From: Bacteroidetes bacterium B1(2017)
GTDB taxonomy: Bacteria; Bacteroidota; Bacteroidia; UKL13-3
Direction of reading: 5' to 3'
Length of the DNA: 64,000 bases
Assembly (NCBI GenBank): GCA_002256395.1
Contig: NKJG01000001.1
Coordinates: 372,001 to 436,000 of the forward strand
This document shows positions 43,979-52,986 of the stretch, in pieces. Numbering within the stretch: position 1 is the stretch's first letter; each line of letters starts with the position of its first letter. The notes beneath the pieces are model-generated. The model had not been told where the DNA came from. It searched no databases and saw only the letters and a program-made list of their open reading frames with translations. A program made the translations under genes and the position numbers.

Positions 43979-45652
43979 ATGAGCGATCACAAGATTATAT
44001 TTTCTATGGCGGGAGTTAGCAAAACTTTCCCGCCTCAAAAACAAGTATTAAAAAATATTTACCTAGGTTTTTACTATGGCGCCAAAATTGGCGTTTTGGG
44101 TTTAAATGGTTCTGGTAAATCGAGCCTACTAAAAATTATAGCTGGGATTGATACCAACTATACAGGTGAAGTAGTTTTTGATAGTAAAAATTACAAAATT
44201 GGTTTCTTAGAGCAAGAGCCAAATTTAGATGAAACCAAAACGGTTGTTGAAACGGTTAGAGAAGGAGTAAAACATATTACCGATATGTTAGACGAATTTG
44301 AAGTAATTAACAACAAATTGGCTGACCCTAATTTGGATGGAGATGAAATGATGAAAATTTTGGATAGGCAAGCTGTGGTAATGGAGCGCCTAGACCAATT
44401 AGATGCCTGGGAGTTGGATACAAAATTGGAAAAAGCAATGGATGCCTTAAGATGTCCTGAAGCTGATATTCCAGTTAAAGTACTTTCAGGTGGAGAGCGC
44501 AGAAGGGTTGCTTTGTGCAGATTAATATTAAGTCAGCCAGATATTTTATTATTAGATGAACCTACCAATCACTTGGATGCAGAAAGCGTTGATTGGTTAG
44601 AGCAATATTTAAAGAACTTCCCAGGAACGGTAATTGCGGTAACACATGATAGATATTTCTTGGATAATGTGGCAGGATGGATTTTAGAATTAGACCGTGG
44701 TGAAGGTATTCCTTGGAAAGGAAATTACAGTAGTTGGTTAGATCAAAAAGCAAAGCGTTTGCAGGCTGAAGAGAAATCGGAAAGCAAGCGCGCTAAGGCT
44801 TTAGAGAGAGAATTAGAATGGGTTAGACAAGGACCTAAAGGAAGACAAGCCAAACAAAAGGCACGTTTAAATAGCTATGATAGATTATTAAACGAAGAGC
44901 AAAAAGAAAAAGAAGCACAACTTGAACTATTTATTCCACCAGGCCCTCGCTTGGGAGATGTGGTTATTGAAGCGAATAACGTAAGCAAAAAATACGACCA
45001 TAAACTGCTTTATGAAAATCTAAACTTCTCTTTACCTAGAGGAGGTATTGTTGGTATTATTGGACCAAATGGTGTGGGTAAAACAACCCTATTCCGTTTA
45101 ATAATGGGCTTAGAACAAGCAGACGGTGGCGACTTTAAAGTGGGCGATACGGTTCAAATTTCTTATGTAGATCAAAGCCACAAAGATTTGTTGCCAGATA
45201 AAAGCGTATTTGAAGTAATAAGTGGTGGTACCGAAACCATGATTGTTGGCGGCAAGCAGGTAAATGCAAGAGCGTATATCTCTAAATTTAATTTTAGTGG
45301 TACCGACCAAAGCAAAAAGGTTGGAGTGCTATCGGGCGGAGAAAGAAATAGAGTTCATTTAGCCATGGCCTTAAAACAAGGTGGTAATGTATTATTACTA
45401 GATGAGCCAACTAATGACATTGACGTTAATACTTTGCGAGCATTGGAAGAAGCTATTGAGAATTTTGCAGGCTGTGTGGTTGTTATTTCCCATGATAGAT
45501 GGTTTATAGATAGAATTGCCACGCATATATTAGCGTTTGAAGGTGAGAGCCAAGTATATTATTTTGAAGGCAACTATTCTGAATACGAAGAAAACAAAAA
45601 GCAAAGATTAGGAGATGCTTCACCACATAGAGTGAGGTTTAAGAATATTTAA
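43979..45652 (+). CDS. ettA: Energy-dependent translational throttle protein EttA (ABC-F)
   Basis: A 557-residue ABC-F ATPase with two nucleotide-binding domains and no membrane segment. The first has 'GLNGSGKSS', signature 'LSGGERRR' and 'LLLDEPTNHLDAESV'; the second has 'GPNGVGKTT', 'LSGGERNR' and 'LLLDEPTNDIDVNTL'. The linker between them is charged and includes 'LERELEWVRQGPKGRQAKQ', which is specific to EttA. It binds the ribosomal E site and gates translation by energy state. Length is normal for EttA. Confidence 0.95.
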   Translation: MSDHKIIFSMAGVSKTFPPQKQVLKNIYLGFYYGAKIGVLGLNGSGKSSLLKIIAGIDTNYTGEVVFDSKNYKIGFLEQEPNLDETKTVVETVREGVKHITDMLDEFEVINNKLADPNLDGDEMMKILDRQAVVMERLDQLDAWELDTKLEKAMDALRCPEADIPVKVLSGGERRRVALCRLILSQPDILLLDEPTNHLDAESVDWLEQYLKNFPGTVIAVTHDRYFLDNVAGWILELDRGEGIPWKGNYSSWLDQKAKRLQAEEKSESKRAKALERELEWVRQGPKGRQAKQKARLNSYDRLLNEEQKEKEAQLELFIPPGPRLGDVVIEANNVSKKYDHKLLYENLNFSLPRGGIVGIIGPNGVGKTTLFRLIMGLEQADGGDFKVGDTVQISYVDQSHKDLLPDKSVFEVISGGTETMIVGGKQVNARAYISKFNFSGTDQSKKVGVLSGGERNRVHLAMALKQGGNVLLLDEPTNDIDVNTLRALEEAIENFAGCVVVISHDRWFIDRIATHILAFEGESQVYYFEGNYSEYEENKKQRLGDASPHRVRFKNI

Positions 45653-45695
45653 AATTTGAGCTTAAGTCTCAATTTTTTCCCTATTTATTAATTGT

Positions 45696-46061
45696 ATGGA
45701 ACAAAATTATTTTAAAAGAGTCCTCTGGATTTTATTTGTTCCATACAACTACTTATTCTTTAGTTTATATGATTTTTTTAAGTCGCTAAGCAGTGGTTAC
45801 AACCCAAGAAACACGCATGGGCAAAGGGTTTTTCTTGTAATTTCCATTTTTACCTTCATAATTAGTATCAATATAATTCACTATCAATTTTGGACTAATT
45901 TTTATTGGGTAAACCTTAGTGTTTTTTCCTTGTGCTCCATCCCATTTGCCATATTTAAAGAAAAAATAGTTCAATTTAAGACGAATACCTTAATTGGAAA
46001 ATTGATTGTTTTTGCTCTAATAGTCGAAACAATTTGGTTGCTATGGCATCAAACTAAATAG
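45696..46061 (+). CDS. Small membrane protein of unknown function
   Basis: A 121-residue protein with about three or four hydrophobic helices ('VFLVISIFTFIISINII', 'LIGKLIVFALIVETIWLLW'). It has many aromatic residues and no motif I know. It lies 43 bases after ettA, from which it is set apart only by a weak 5-bp hairpin with T residues (45656-45678), and before the convergent ORF6N gene. Confidence 0.55.
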   Translation: MEQNYFKRVLWILFVPYNYLFFSLYDFFKSLSSGYNPRNTHGQRVFLVISIFTFIISINIIHYQFWTNFYWVNLSVFSLCSIPFAIFKEKIVQFKTNTLIGKLIVFALIVETIWLLWHQTK

Positions 46062-46084
46062 ATATTTTTTGCGATTCAATATAC

Positions 46085-46125
46085 TTGGGTTCAAACCCAA
46101 AAAACTATTAATATAGCTAGTTCTA
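46085..46125. terminator. Two weak hairpins between convergent genes
   Basis: TTGGGTT-CA-AACCCAA (46085-46100) and AATATAG-CTAGTT-CTATATT (46109-46128) are perfect inverted repeats between the stops at 46061 and 46128. Neither has a good T run, so terminator activity is uncertain. Confidence 0.3.
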
Positions 46126-46127
46126 TA

Positions 46128-46658
46128 TTATGATTTGAATCCAATCACTTTTCGTTTACTTTGATTAGTTTCAAGTTTATCTTTTTCCATCAAGTAACTA
46201 ATTGCTTCGAAAATATCTTTGAATAATTTATTTTGATTACTTTCAAGATTTTCAAGTCTATTCAGTAAATCGGCGTGATTTAAGGCATATTGGCGCATAA
46301 AAACAATAATCCTAACAATTTGAATATTCATTTGAATTGCTTGAGAACTGTTGATTACACTTGACAGCATGGCAACTCCTTGTTCTGTAAATGCAAATGG
46401 CAAATACTTGCTAAATTTACCTTTACCAAGTTCTAAGGACGCAAATTGCGTCCTTAGAACTTGGTATTCATTTGAGGTCAAAACAAACATAAAATCACTC
46501 GGAAATCTTTCAATATTTCGCCTTACGGCTTCTTTGAGACGTTTTGTTTCGGTACCATAAAGAATTGCTAAATCAAAATCTAACATCACTTTTTGACCTC
46601 TTACCTCAAAAATTTTGCTTGAAACTAAATTGATTTCGCTAGAAACATTATTTTTCAT
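46128..46658 (-). CDS. ORF6N domain-containing protein
   Basis: A 176-residue protein with an ORF6N domain at about 10-125, recognised by 'VMLDFDLAILYGTETKRLKEAVRRN', the run 'RFPSDFMFVLT' and 'PFAFTEQGVAMLSSVINS'-like text, all standard for the family. ORF6N was defined in phage antirepressor-type proteins and probably binds DNA; chromosomal copies are accessory genes of unknown use. The tail is a Leu/Glu/Lys helix. A 43-bp perfect palindrome lies inside the gene at 46424-46466. No phage genes are near. Confidence 0.88.
   Translation of the reverse strand: MKNNVSSEINLVSSKIFEVRGQKVMLDFDLAILYGTETKRLKEAVRRNIERFPSDFMFVLTSNEYQVLRTQFASLELGKGKFSKYLPFAFTEQGVAMLSSVINSSQAIQMNIQIVRIIVFMRQYALNHADLLNRLENLESNQNKLFKDIFEAISYLMEKDKLETNQSKRKVIGFKS
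46424..46466. repeat. 43-bp perfect palindrome inside the ORF6N gene
   Basis: Two 21-base arms around a single centre base (46445) are exact complements; the left arm begins TACCAAGTTCTAAGGACGCA. It falls wholly within coding sequence and specifies 'EYQVLRTQFASLELGK'. The symmetry stops sharply on both sides. Confidence 0.95.
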
Positions 46659-46741
46659 AGTTCAAAACTATGAAAGTAAATTTTGCTATCAATTTCAAAG
46701 AAAAAATAAATCCAGTAAATAGGATAAATGAAAAAACAAAA

Positions 46742-48004
46742 CTAATCTCTACCTCGCCAGTGGCGTTTAGGCTTGTGCTCTGGTTTACGAGAACTAGGTT
46801 TATTATGAGGAGGGATTTGCTTCTTTGGTTTTGCTTGCATGGGTGCATGATCAGAATAGGCAGTTCCTAATGGAAATGGATGTGAATCATTTACTGGAAT
46901 TTTCTTACCAATTAGTTTTTGAATATCTTTTAATTCACCAAATTCTTCCTCTTCACAAAATGAAAATGCAATGCCATTAAAACCCGCTCTACCAGTTCTA
47001 CCAATTCTATGAACATAGGTTTCAGGTATATTGGGTAGTTCATAATTTATTACATGTGAGAGCTCATCAATATCAATTCCTCTAGAGGCAATATCTGTTG
47101 CAAGTAATACTTTTATTTTACCTGTTTTAAAATCGTTCAATGCATTTTGTCTTGCATTTTGAGATTTATTTCCATGAATAGCAGCAGATCTAATCCCGGC
47201 TTTATCAAGGTCCTTAACCACTCTATCAGCACCATGTTTGGTTCTAGTAAAAACTAAAACACTATTCATTTTCTCTGTTTCAAGCAAATGGATAAGTAAT
47301 TTTTTCTTATCGCCTTTACTTACAAAATAGAGTGATTGCTGAATGGTATCTGCTGTAGAAGAGGCAGGAGTAACTTCAACCTTTGATGGGTTAAATAAAA
47401 TACTATCAGCCAAACTTTGAATTACTGGAGGCATGGTAGCAGAGAAGAAAAGTGAATGACGCTTTTTAGGCAATTTGGCAATTACCTTTTTCACATCATT
47501 AACAAACCCCATATCCAACATTCTATCGGCTTCATCAAGCACAAAAAATTGAAGTTCATTTAGGTGAACATATCCTTGCTGCATAAGATCTAATAACCGT
47601 CCAGGAGTTGCAATAAGAATATCAATTCCTCTATTTAACCTTTCAACTTGAGAGTGCTGAGAAACACCACCAAAAATTACTGTTTGTTTAATTCCCGTAA
47701 ACTTTCCGTATGCGGCAAAACTCTCTTCAATTTGAATAGCAAGCTCACGAGTAGGAGTTAAAACAAGAGCTTTAATTTTTTTTCTACCGCCTTCATTTCT
47801 TTGCTGAGTAGTTAACAATTGAAGAATTGGAATGGCAAATGCAGCTGTTTTTCCAGTACCTGTTTGAGCGCAACCTAAAAGGTCTTTGCCTTGTAATAAA
47901 ATTGGAATTGCTTGTTCTTGAATGGGTGTAGGTTTTGTGTAACCTTCGGCCTTAAGGGCCTTTAAAATTGGCTCAATTAAATTGAGCTGTTCAAATGTAA
48001 TCAT
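46742..48004 (-). CDS. DEAD-box RNA helicase (RhlE-like)
   Basis: A 420-residue ATP-dependent RNA helicase with all core motifs: Q motif '[10 protein letters not shown]', I 'AQTGTGKT', Ia 'PTRELAIQ', II 'DEAD', III 'SAT', V and VI ending in '[10 protein letters not shown]'. The C-terminal tail of about 50 residues is basic and Pro-rich, as in RhlE-type cold-shock and ribosome-assembly helicases. Bacteroidota usually have several copies, so the exact ortholog is not settled. It is upstream of ORF6N with 83 bases between. Confidence 0.93.
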   Translation of the reverse strand: MITFEQLNLIEPILKALKAEGYTKPTPIQEQAIPILLQGKDLLGCAQTGTGKTAAFAIPILQLLTTQQRNEGGRKKIKALVLTPTRELAIQIEESFAAYGKFTGIKQTVIFGGVSQHSQVERLNRGIDILIATPGRLLDLMQQGYVHLNELQFFVLDEADRMLDMGFVNDVKKVIAKLPKKRHSLFFSATMPPVIQSLADSILFNPSKVEVTPASSTADTIQQSLYFVSKGDKKKLLIHLLETEKMNSVLVFTRTKHGADRVVKDLDKAGIRSAAIHGNKSQNARQNALNDFKTGKIKVLLATDIASRGIDIDELSHVINYELPNIPETYVHRIGRTGRAGFNGIAFSFCEEEEFGELKDIQKLIGKKIPVNDSHPFPLGTAYSDHAPMQAKPKKQIPPHNKPSSRKPEHKPKRHWRGRD

Positions 48005-48184
48005 ATTTATATCGGGCAGAAAACGGCCCTCAAAATCAATTATCTAAGCTACCACCTCTGCAATAATTTCCTGTAAAATTATGGAAATCAATGCTACAAA
48101 GATAATTTAAACAATGGCTTAAACTAATTATATTATTCAGTAGCTTTGAGTTTGACACAAGATATTCAAAATATAAATCACAAA

Positions 48185-49300
48185 ATGATGTTAAGCTTTT
48201 GGGAGAAAAATAGTCTAATAAATTACGATTCCATAATTATTGGGGCAGGTATTACAGGCCTTTCTGTTGCCTGTGAATTAAAGGAACGAAATCCTCAAAT
48301 GAATATTCTAGTTTTAGAAAGAGGTATTTTACCAAGTGGTGCCAGTACAAAAAATGCGGGCTTTGCTTGCATAGGTTCATTAAGCGAAAACCTACACGAC
48401 ATTTCTGTTATGGGTGAAGAAGCATTGGTAAACTTAGTTAAAAATAGACATCAAGGATTACAATTATTAAGAAACAGATTAGGGGATGAGGCAATTGGAT
48501 ATATAGGTAGCGGCGGATATGAACTAATTTTGAAGGATCAAGACGATACCTTTTTAAACAAAATGGAGTATATGAATAACTTGTTGTTCCCTTACTTCCT
48601 GAAAAACATTTTCTCCTTGTGTAATTATAAAATAAACTCGTTTGGATTTTCAACAAAGAGTGTTAAAGCAATGATTTTAAACTCTGAGGAAGGTCAAATT
48701 GATACTGGAAAAATGATACACTCACTTTGGAACTATTGCCAAAAAATTGGCGTAAAAATTATTACTGGTGCGTTGGTTAGTTCTATTCATGAAACAGAAA
48801 ACAAGATTGAGGTACTGGCTAATGAAATTGAATTCAAGAGTTCTCAATTATTTATTTGCACCAATGCATTTACAAAAACATTACTGCCAAACATTGAATT
48901 AACGCCAGGAAGAGGGCAAGTTATAGCCACAAAACCCATACAGAATTTAAAGCTAAATGGTAGCTATTTTTTTGACGACGGTTTTTTTTATTTTAAAAAT
49001 TTCGAAAACAGAATCATCTTCGGTGGAGGAAGAAATCTTCAATTTGAAGAAGAAAGAACCACAGAATTTGGGTCGAACCAATTCATTTTGGACAAGTTAA
49101 ACTATTATTTAAAAACACTTATTATTCCAAATCAAGAATATGAAATTGACCATTCCTGGAGTGGCATAATGGCCTTTAGTGAAAACAAACTTCCACTTGT
49201 TAAGAAAATTAGTGAGCGACAATTTTTAGGTGTACGACTTAATGGAATGGGTGTTGCTTTAGGAAGTAAAATTGCTAAAGATTTAGTTGATTTAGCATAA
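48185..49300 (+). CDS. FAD-dependent oxidoreductase (DAO family)
   Basis: A 371-residue flavoprotein with dinucleotide-binding 'SIIIGAGITGLSVACEL', then 'LVLERGILPSGASTKNAGFAC', typical of D-amino-acid-oxidase-like (DadA/GlpD/ThiO) enzymes, and a C-terminal FAD motif 'GVRLNGMGVALGSKIA'. The substrate is probably a small amine or amino acid but cannot be named. The frame could start at TTG 48146, but ATG 48185 (or 48188) gives 'MLSFWEKNSLINYD', the common start for the family. No partner gene is adjacent. Confidence 0.88.
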   Translation: MMLSFWEKNSLINYDSIIIGAGITGLSVACELKERNPQMNILVLERGILPSGASTKNAGFACIGSLSENLHDISVMGEEALVNLVKNRHQGLQLLRNRLGDEAIGYIGSGGYELILKDQDDTFLNKMEYMNNLLFPYFLKNIFSLCNYKINSFGFSTKSVKAMILNSEEGQIDTGKMIHSLWNYCQKIGVKIITGALVSSIHETENKIEVLANEIEFKSSQLFICTNAFTKTLLPNIELTPGRGQVIATKPIQNLKLNGSYFFDDGFFYFKNFENRIIFGGGRNLQFEEERTTEFGSNQFILDKLNYYLKTLIIPNQEYEIDHSWSGIMAFSENKLPLVKKISERQFLGVRLNGMGVALGSKIAKDLVDLA

Positions 49301-49429
49301 AACAATTTTATGACATAATCAATTTCGCTCTTAAAATAAATCCGGTTTCTAGGATTTACTTTTTCTGGAAACTTTTATTATCCTTATTGAAAAACTAGCT
49401 TGGTTAAGTATAAAAAAACTTAACTAATT

Positions 49430-50323
49430 ATGAAATTAACTCGAATCAGTTATAAAAAATTATTACAATCAATTGGCAAAACAATTGAAACTGCGAGGCA
49501 AAATACCTTTCGAAATATTAATCAAGAATTGGTGAAAGCGAATTGGGAAATTGGCAGACACATAGTAGAATTTGAACAGAATGGTAAAGAAAGGGCAGAG
49601 TACGGAAGCGAACTACTATCAAGGCTTTCGAGAGATTTAAGGCTTGCATTTGGAAAAGGATTTGGCAGACGAAATGTATTAGATATGCGTAGGTTTTATC
49701 TATGTTATCAAAAATGGCAGACAGTGTCTGCCAAATTGAGTTGGAGTCATTATATTTTATTATTGGGAATATCTGAATACAGAGCAAGGATGTTTTATAC
49801 CAAACATACCTTAAGTGACAATTGGTCTGTTAGGGAATTAGAAAAGCAAATAAATTCTTCTTTATATGAGCGCTATACTCTTAGTAAAAACAAAGGCAAA
49901 ACCACATTAAAAAAACAAAAAAGCAATCAAAAAATAATTCATAGTGATATAATTAAAGACCCATATGTATTAGACTTTTTAAAAATTAACCAAACATCAA
50001 TTAGTGAAAAACAACTTGAACAAAAAATAATTGATAACCTCCAACTTTTTCTACTTGAACTTGGTAAAGGATTTGCGTTTGTTGGGAGACAATATAAGAT
50101 ATCAATAAAAAACAAACACTTTTATATCGACCTTGTATTTTATCATCGTATTTTAAAATGCTTCGTTTTAATTGACCTCAAAACAAAGCCTGTTAAGCAT
50201 TCTGATATAGGTCAAATGAATTTATATCTAAATTATTTTGCCGCAGAAGAAAATGTAATAAATGATAATAAACCTATTGGAATTATTCTATCAACAGATA
50301 AGGATGAAATTTTAGTTGAATAG
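49430..50323 (+). CDS. DUF1016/YhcG-family PD-(D/E)XK nuclease, truncated by an amber codon
   Basis: A 297-residue protein with the DUF1016 N-terminal domain (about 8-150, 'QELVKANWEIGRHIVEFEQNG', 'KLSWSHYILLLG') and a C-terminal PD-(D/E)XK nuclease domain ('FYIDLVFYHRILKCFVLIDLKT'). Members are accessory nucleases linked to defence islands and DNA recombination. The TAG at 50321-50323 falls where the family has Tyr in 'LVEYALGGI'; the frame then runs on for 43 codons with the expected C-terminal sequence. The last beta strands and helix of the nuclease are thus cut off. The gene carries a 19-bp palindrome at 49715. Confidence 0.85.
   Translation: MKLTRISYKKLLQSIGKTIETARQNTFRNINQELVKANWEIGRHIVEFEQNGKERAEYGSELLSRLSRDLRLAFGKGFGRRNVLDMRRFYLCYQKWQTVSAKLSWSHYILLLGISEYRARMFYTKHTLSDNWSVRELEKQINSSLYERYTLSKNKGKTTLKKQKSNQKIIHSDIIKDPYVLDFLKINQTSISEKQLEQKIIDNLQLFLLELGKGFAFVGRQYKISIKNKHFYIDLVFYHRILKCFVLIDLKTKPVKHSDIGQMNLYLNYFAAEENVINDNKPIGIILSTDKDEILVE
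49715..49733. repeat. 19-bp palindrome inside the DUF1016 gene
   Basis: TGGCAGACA and TGTCTGCCA are exact complements about one centre base (49724). It encodes 'WQTVSA' just before the conserved 'KLSWSHY'. It is the second such coding palindrome within 3.3 kb. Confidence 0.9.
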
Positions 50324-50455
50324 GCAATGGGAGGAATAACAAATAAAATATTCGTATCAAAATATCAATTGTATCTCCCAGATAAGGCAACACTTCAAAG
50401 GCAAGTGAAAGTTATGCTAAGCAAAAAGAAATCAACTAATGCGATAGCTCAATAA
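50324..50455 (+). pseudogene. Detached 3' end of the DUF1016 gene
   Basis: Directly after the TAG at 50321, the same frame continues 'AMGGITNKIFVSKYQLYLP' and runs to TAA at 50453-50455. This is the normal C-terminus of the family. The single stop is the only break, so a Tyr codon (TAT or TAC) changed to TAG. The tail overlaps the end of the amylase gene on the other strand by 20 bases. Confidence 0.8.
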
Positions 50456-52286
50456 TTCGAATTGAATTTGAAGGCAATAGTATTTTTGATAAATCTGACA
50501 TTTCTTCGCCACTTACATGATCATGGCCTTTAGAAAATCCAACTAGCCTTTCCTTCATTCGTTTCGTATCAAGTTCTTCTTGCTTATCTCCCCTATTTAT
50601 GGCAACCATAAAACACTCACTTGCTGTATATCTAAAATAAACATAGGTATTCCCTTCCGGCGTAAACTGCATTAATTTCCCTGTATTAAAAGCTTCATTA
50701 TCTCTTCTTAAGCGAGAGAATTTTTTAATAAAATCATAGGCTTCATTCTCTTGAGCAGTTCTTCCTGCAACTGTAAATTTAGTAAGTGTATCTGTTGGCC
50801 AACCCCCAACAAAATCCATACGTATTTGACCATCATTTTTACGAGGCATAGCGTTTGTTTGCAGCACCTCTGTACCGTAATAAATACTAGGAACTCCACG
50901 TGTAGTAAGTAAAATACCCATTCCAATTTTCCACTTTGAAAAGTCTTCTTTTATTTCCGTGAAATATCTATTTAAATCATGATTATCTAAGAAGGTTAAA
51001 TTCATATTTGGATTATTATACAAACCATCATGTGTTAAGGTATTATATACTTTAGCTAAACCTTTATCCCATTCAGGTTTATTATTAAGTGCATCCAAAA
51101 TCGACCAATACAATTGAAAATCTTTTGCACTAGTTAAATGGCTACTTGGAGGTGATTTTTTGAACCCATTATTCTCTGTAAAGTAGGCCATATTTAAAAC
51201 TCCACCTTGCTCCCAAATTTCACCAGTTGAATAAAAATCAGGATATTCTTTTTGGATATATGCTAAACATTGATCCATAAATGCATAGTCATTATAACTA
51301 TACGTATCAATCCTAAAAGCATCAATACCTGCGTAATTAATCCACCACAAATAGCTTTGCATTAAATAGGTAGCCACCCAAGGAGTTCTTTCGTTTACAT
51401 CAGGCATTTGGTTATCAAACCAACCATCTACCATTTTTTTCTTATCATACTCACTTGCATAAGGATCAAAATGAGTTGTGGCTCTATAATTTGTCCGTGT
51501 AAATTCTGGCCATTGATTCACAAAATTATCATCAGGCATATCTAGCATCATCCAATGTTTACTTCCAATGTGATTTGGAACTAAATCCATCATTAATTTC
51601 ATACTCCTTTTGTGCAATTCATCAGCAAGCTTTTTATAGGTTTCGTTTGACCCTAACCTTGGATCTGTTAAATAATGATCTGTTAAAGCATATCCATGGT
51701 AACTATAGGCAGGTTGATCATTAACAAGAGTTGGATTTAACCATAAAGTAGTTACACCTAAATCCTGGAAATAATCGATATGATTAATTATTCCTTGAAT
51801 ATCTCCGCCATGTCGGGCACCCATTGTATCTCTGGCACACCTTGGTTCAAGCATGGTTTTTATAGCATCATTTTTGGGGTCGCCATTACTAAACCTGTCA
51901 GGAAAAACCAAATAAACCAAATCAGATGCCTCCATTTGATGTGGTAATTTTTGCAAGGTTCTAAGTTGATAAGTAACTGTTTTTGTTTTTCCTTCAGAAA
52001 TAAAATCTAATTGAAACTCCTTTCCATGAAAGGTTCCAAGATTTAAATAGAGCAGTAAATAATTTGGATTTTTTAACTTTTGAATTTCACTAATTGAAAT
52101 CTCACTTGTTTTTAGCTTTACATCATAACTCGCTACATTAGTTCCGTAAACGCATAATTGTAATTCGCGAGATTCTAAATTATTCCACCAAAACTGGGGA
52201 TCTATTCTTTTTATTTCCGGCTTTTGAGCAACTAATAGGTTCGAACCAACTAAGGCTAAAAAACAAATAAGTATATATTTTTTCAT
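50436..52286 (-). CDS. GH13 alpha-amylase / neopullulanase (SusA-like)
   Basis: A 616-residue glycoside hydrolase with a signal peptide ending 'NLLVAQ', an N-terminal Ig-like cyclomaltodextrinase domain (about 25-110), and a GH13 barrel. Catalytic residues are Asp327 ('FRIDTY'), Glu356 ('STGEIWEQ') and Asp437 ('LDNHD'). The layout is that of Bacteroides SusA, a periplasmic enzyme that cuts pullulan and malto-oligosaccharides. No SusC/SusD pair is nearby, so it is not in a full starch-utilisation locus. It is followed by the gamma-carbonic-anhydrase gene on the same strand upstream. Confidence 0.92.
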   Translation of the reverse strand: MKKYILICFLALVGSNLLVAQKPEIKRIDPQFWWNNLESRELQLCVYGTNVASYDVKLKTSEISISEIQKLKNPNYLLLYLNLGTFHGKEFQLDFISEGKTKTVTYQLRTLQKLPHQMEASDLVYLVFPDRFSNGDPKNDAIKTMLEPRCARDTMGARHGGDIQGIINHIDYFQDLGVTTLWLNPTLVNDQPAYSYHGYALTDHYLTDPRLGSNETYKKLADELHKRSMKLMMDLVPNHIGSKHWMMLDMPDDNFVNQWPEFTRTNYRATTHFDPYASEYDKKKMVDGWFDNQMPDVNERTPWVATYLMQSYLWWINYAGIDAFRIDTYSYNDYAFMDQCLAYIQKEYPDFYSTGEIWEQGGVLNMAYFTENNGFKKSPPSSHLTSAKDFQLYWSILDALNNKPEWDKGLAKVYNTLTHDGLYNNPNMNLTFLDNHDLNRYFTEIKEDFSKWKIGMGILLTTRGVPSIYYGTEVLQTNAMPRKNDGQIRMDFVGGWPTDTLTKFTVAGRTAQENEAYDFIKKFSRLRRDNEAFNTGKLMQFTPEGNTYVYFRYTASECFMVAINRGDKQEELDTKRMKERLVGFSKGHDHVSGEEMSDLSKILLPSNSIRIIELSH

Positions 52287-52366
52287 GGTATTAATTTTGG
52301 AATATCTAATTCAAATATAAAGCCTCAGGATTCTATTTCATGCAGGCGTTTTCAACATTAACCTTT

Positions 52367-52915
52367 TTATTTCCAGAGTTCTAGATACGCTTTACCTAGC
52401 TCAGCATACACTAAGGCATTGCGTTTTACCTTGTCTATGTGAACTTGACTTAATTGCTTAACTACTTTAGCAGGAGCGCCCATTACAATTGAATTATCTG
52501 GAATAACCATGCCTTCTGTAACCAAGGCATGCGCTCCTATTATACAATAATTTCCAATTTGAGCTCCATTTAAAATAGTTGCATGCATTCCTACCAAAAC
52601 ATTATTTCCCATTTTTGCCCCATGCACTATGGCCCCATGACCAATTATACACTCATCACCCATACTTACTGGATATCCTGGATCCACATGTACAACAGCA
52701 TTCTCTTGAATATTTGTTTTATTGCCGATGGTTATCTCATCTGCATCACCTCGCAAAACCGCACCAAACCAAACCGAACAATTATTGCCCAAACTTACTT
52801 TACCAAATACCCTAGCTGTATCTGCAATAAAAACATCCTCCCCTTTTTTAATGGGTGTTTCAAGAATCTCCTTCAAATGCTTTGTAAAAGAATATCCGCT
52901 TTCCATATATATCAA
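52367..52915 (-). CDS. Gamma-carbonic-anhydrase-like hexapeptide-repeat protein
   Basis: A 182-residue left-handed beta-helix protein. Repeats of the [LIV]-G-x(4) type fill most of it ('SLGNNCSVWFGAVLRGD', 'TIGNKTNIQENAVVHV', 'CIIGHGAIVHGAKMGNN'), and the three His of the last two segments are the zinc ligands of gamma-class carbonic anhydrases. Many such proteins (PaaY, YrdA types) lack proven activity. A downstream ATG at 52906 is an alternative start. It is a stand-alone gene before the amylase. Confidence 0.9.
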   Translation of the reverse strand: MIYMESGYSFTKHLKEILETPIKKGEDVFIADTARVFGKVSLGNNCSVWFGAVLRGDADEITIGNKTNIQENAVVHVDPGYPVSMGDECIIGHGAIVHGAKMGNNVLVGMHATILNGAQIGNYCIIGAHALVTEGMVIPDNSIVMGAPAKVVKQLSQVHIDKVKRNALVYAELGKAYLELWK

Positions 52916-52986
52916 TAAATTTAACCAAAACTAAAACTAATTATTTAGTTTGAAAACTTAAATTGCACCTCATTAAAGATAATCTT

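Noticed and set aside
45700..50460. Prophage or integrative element around ORF6N and DUF1016
   Set aside because: No integrase, transposase, structural phage gene, tRNA target or flanking repeat is visible, and housekeeping genes lie in between.
52579..52934. Three overlapping plus-strand frames opposite the gamma-carbonic-anhydrase gene
   Set aside because: The minus strand encodes an unmistakable hexapeptide-repeat protein; the plus frames are antisense shadows.
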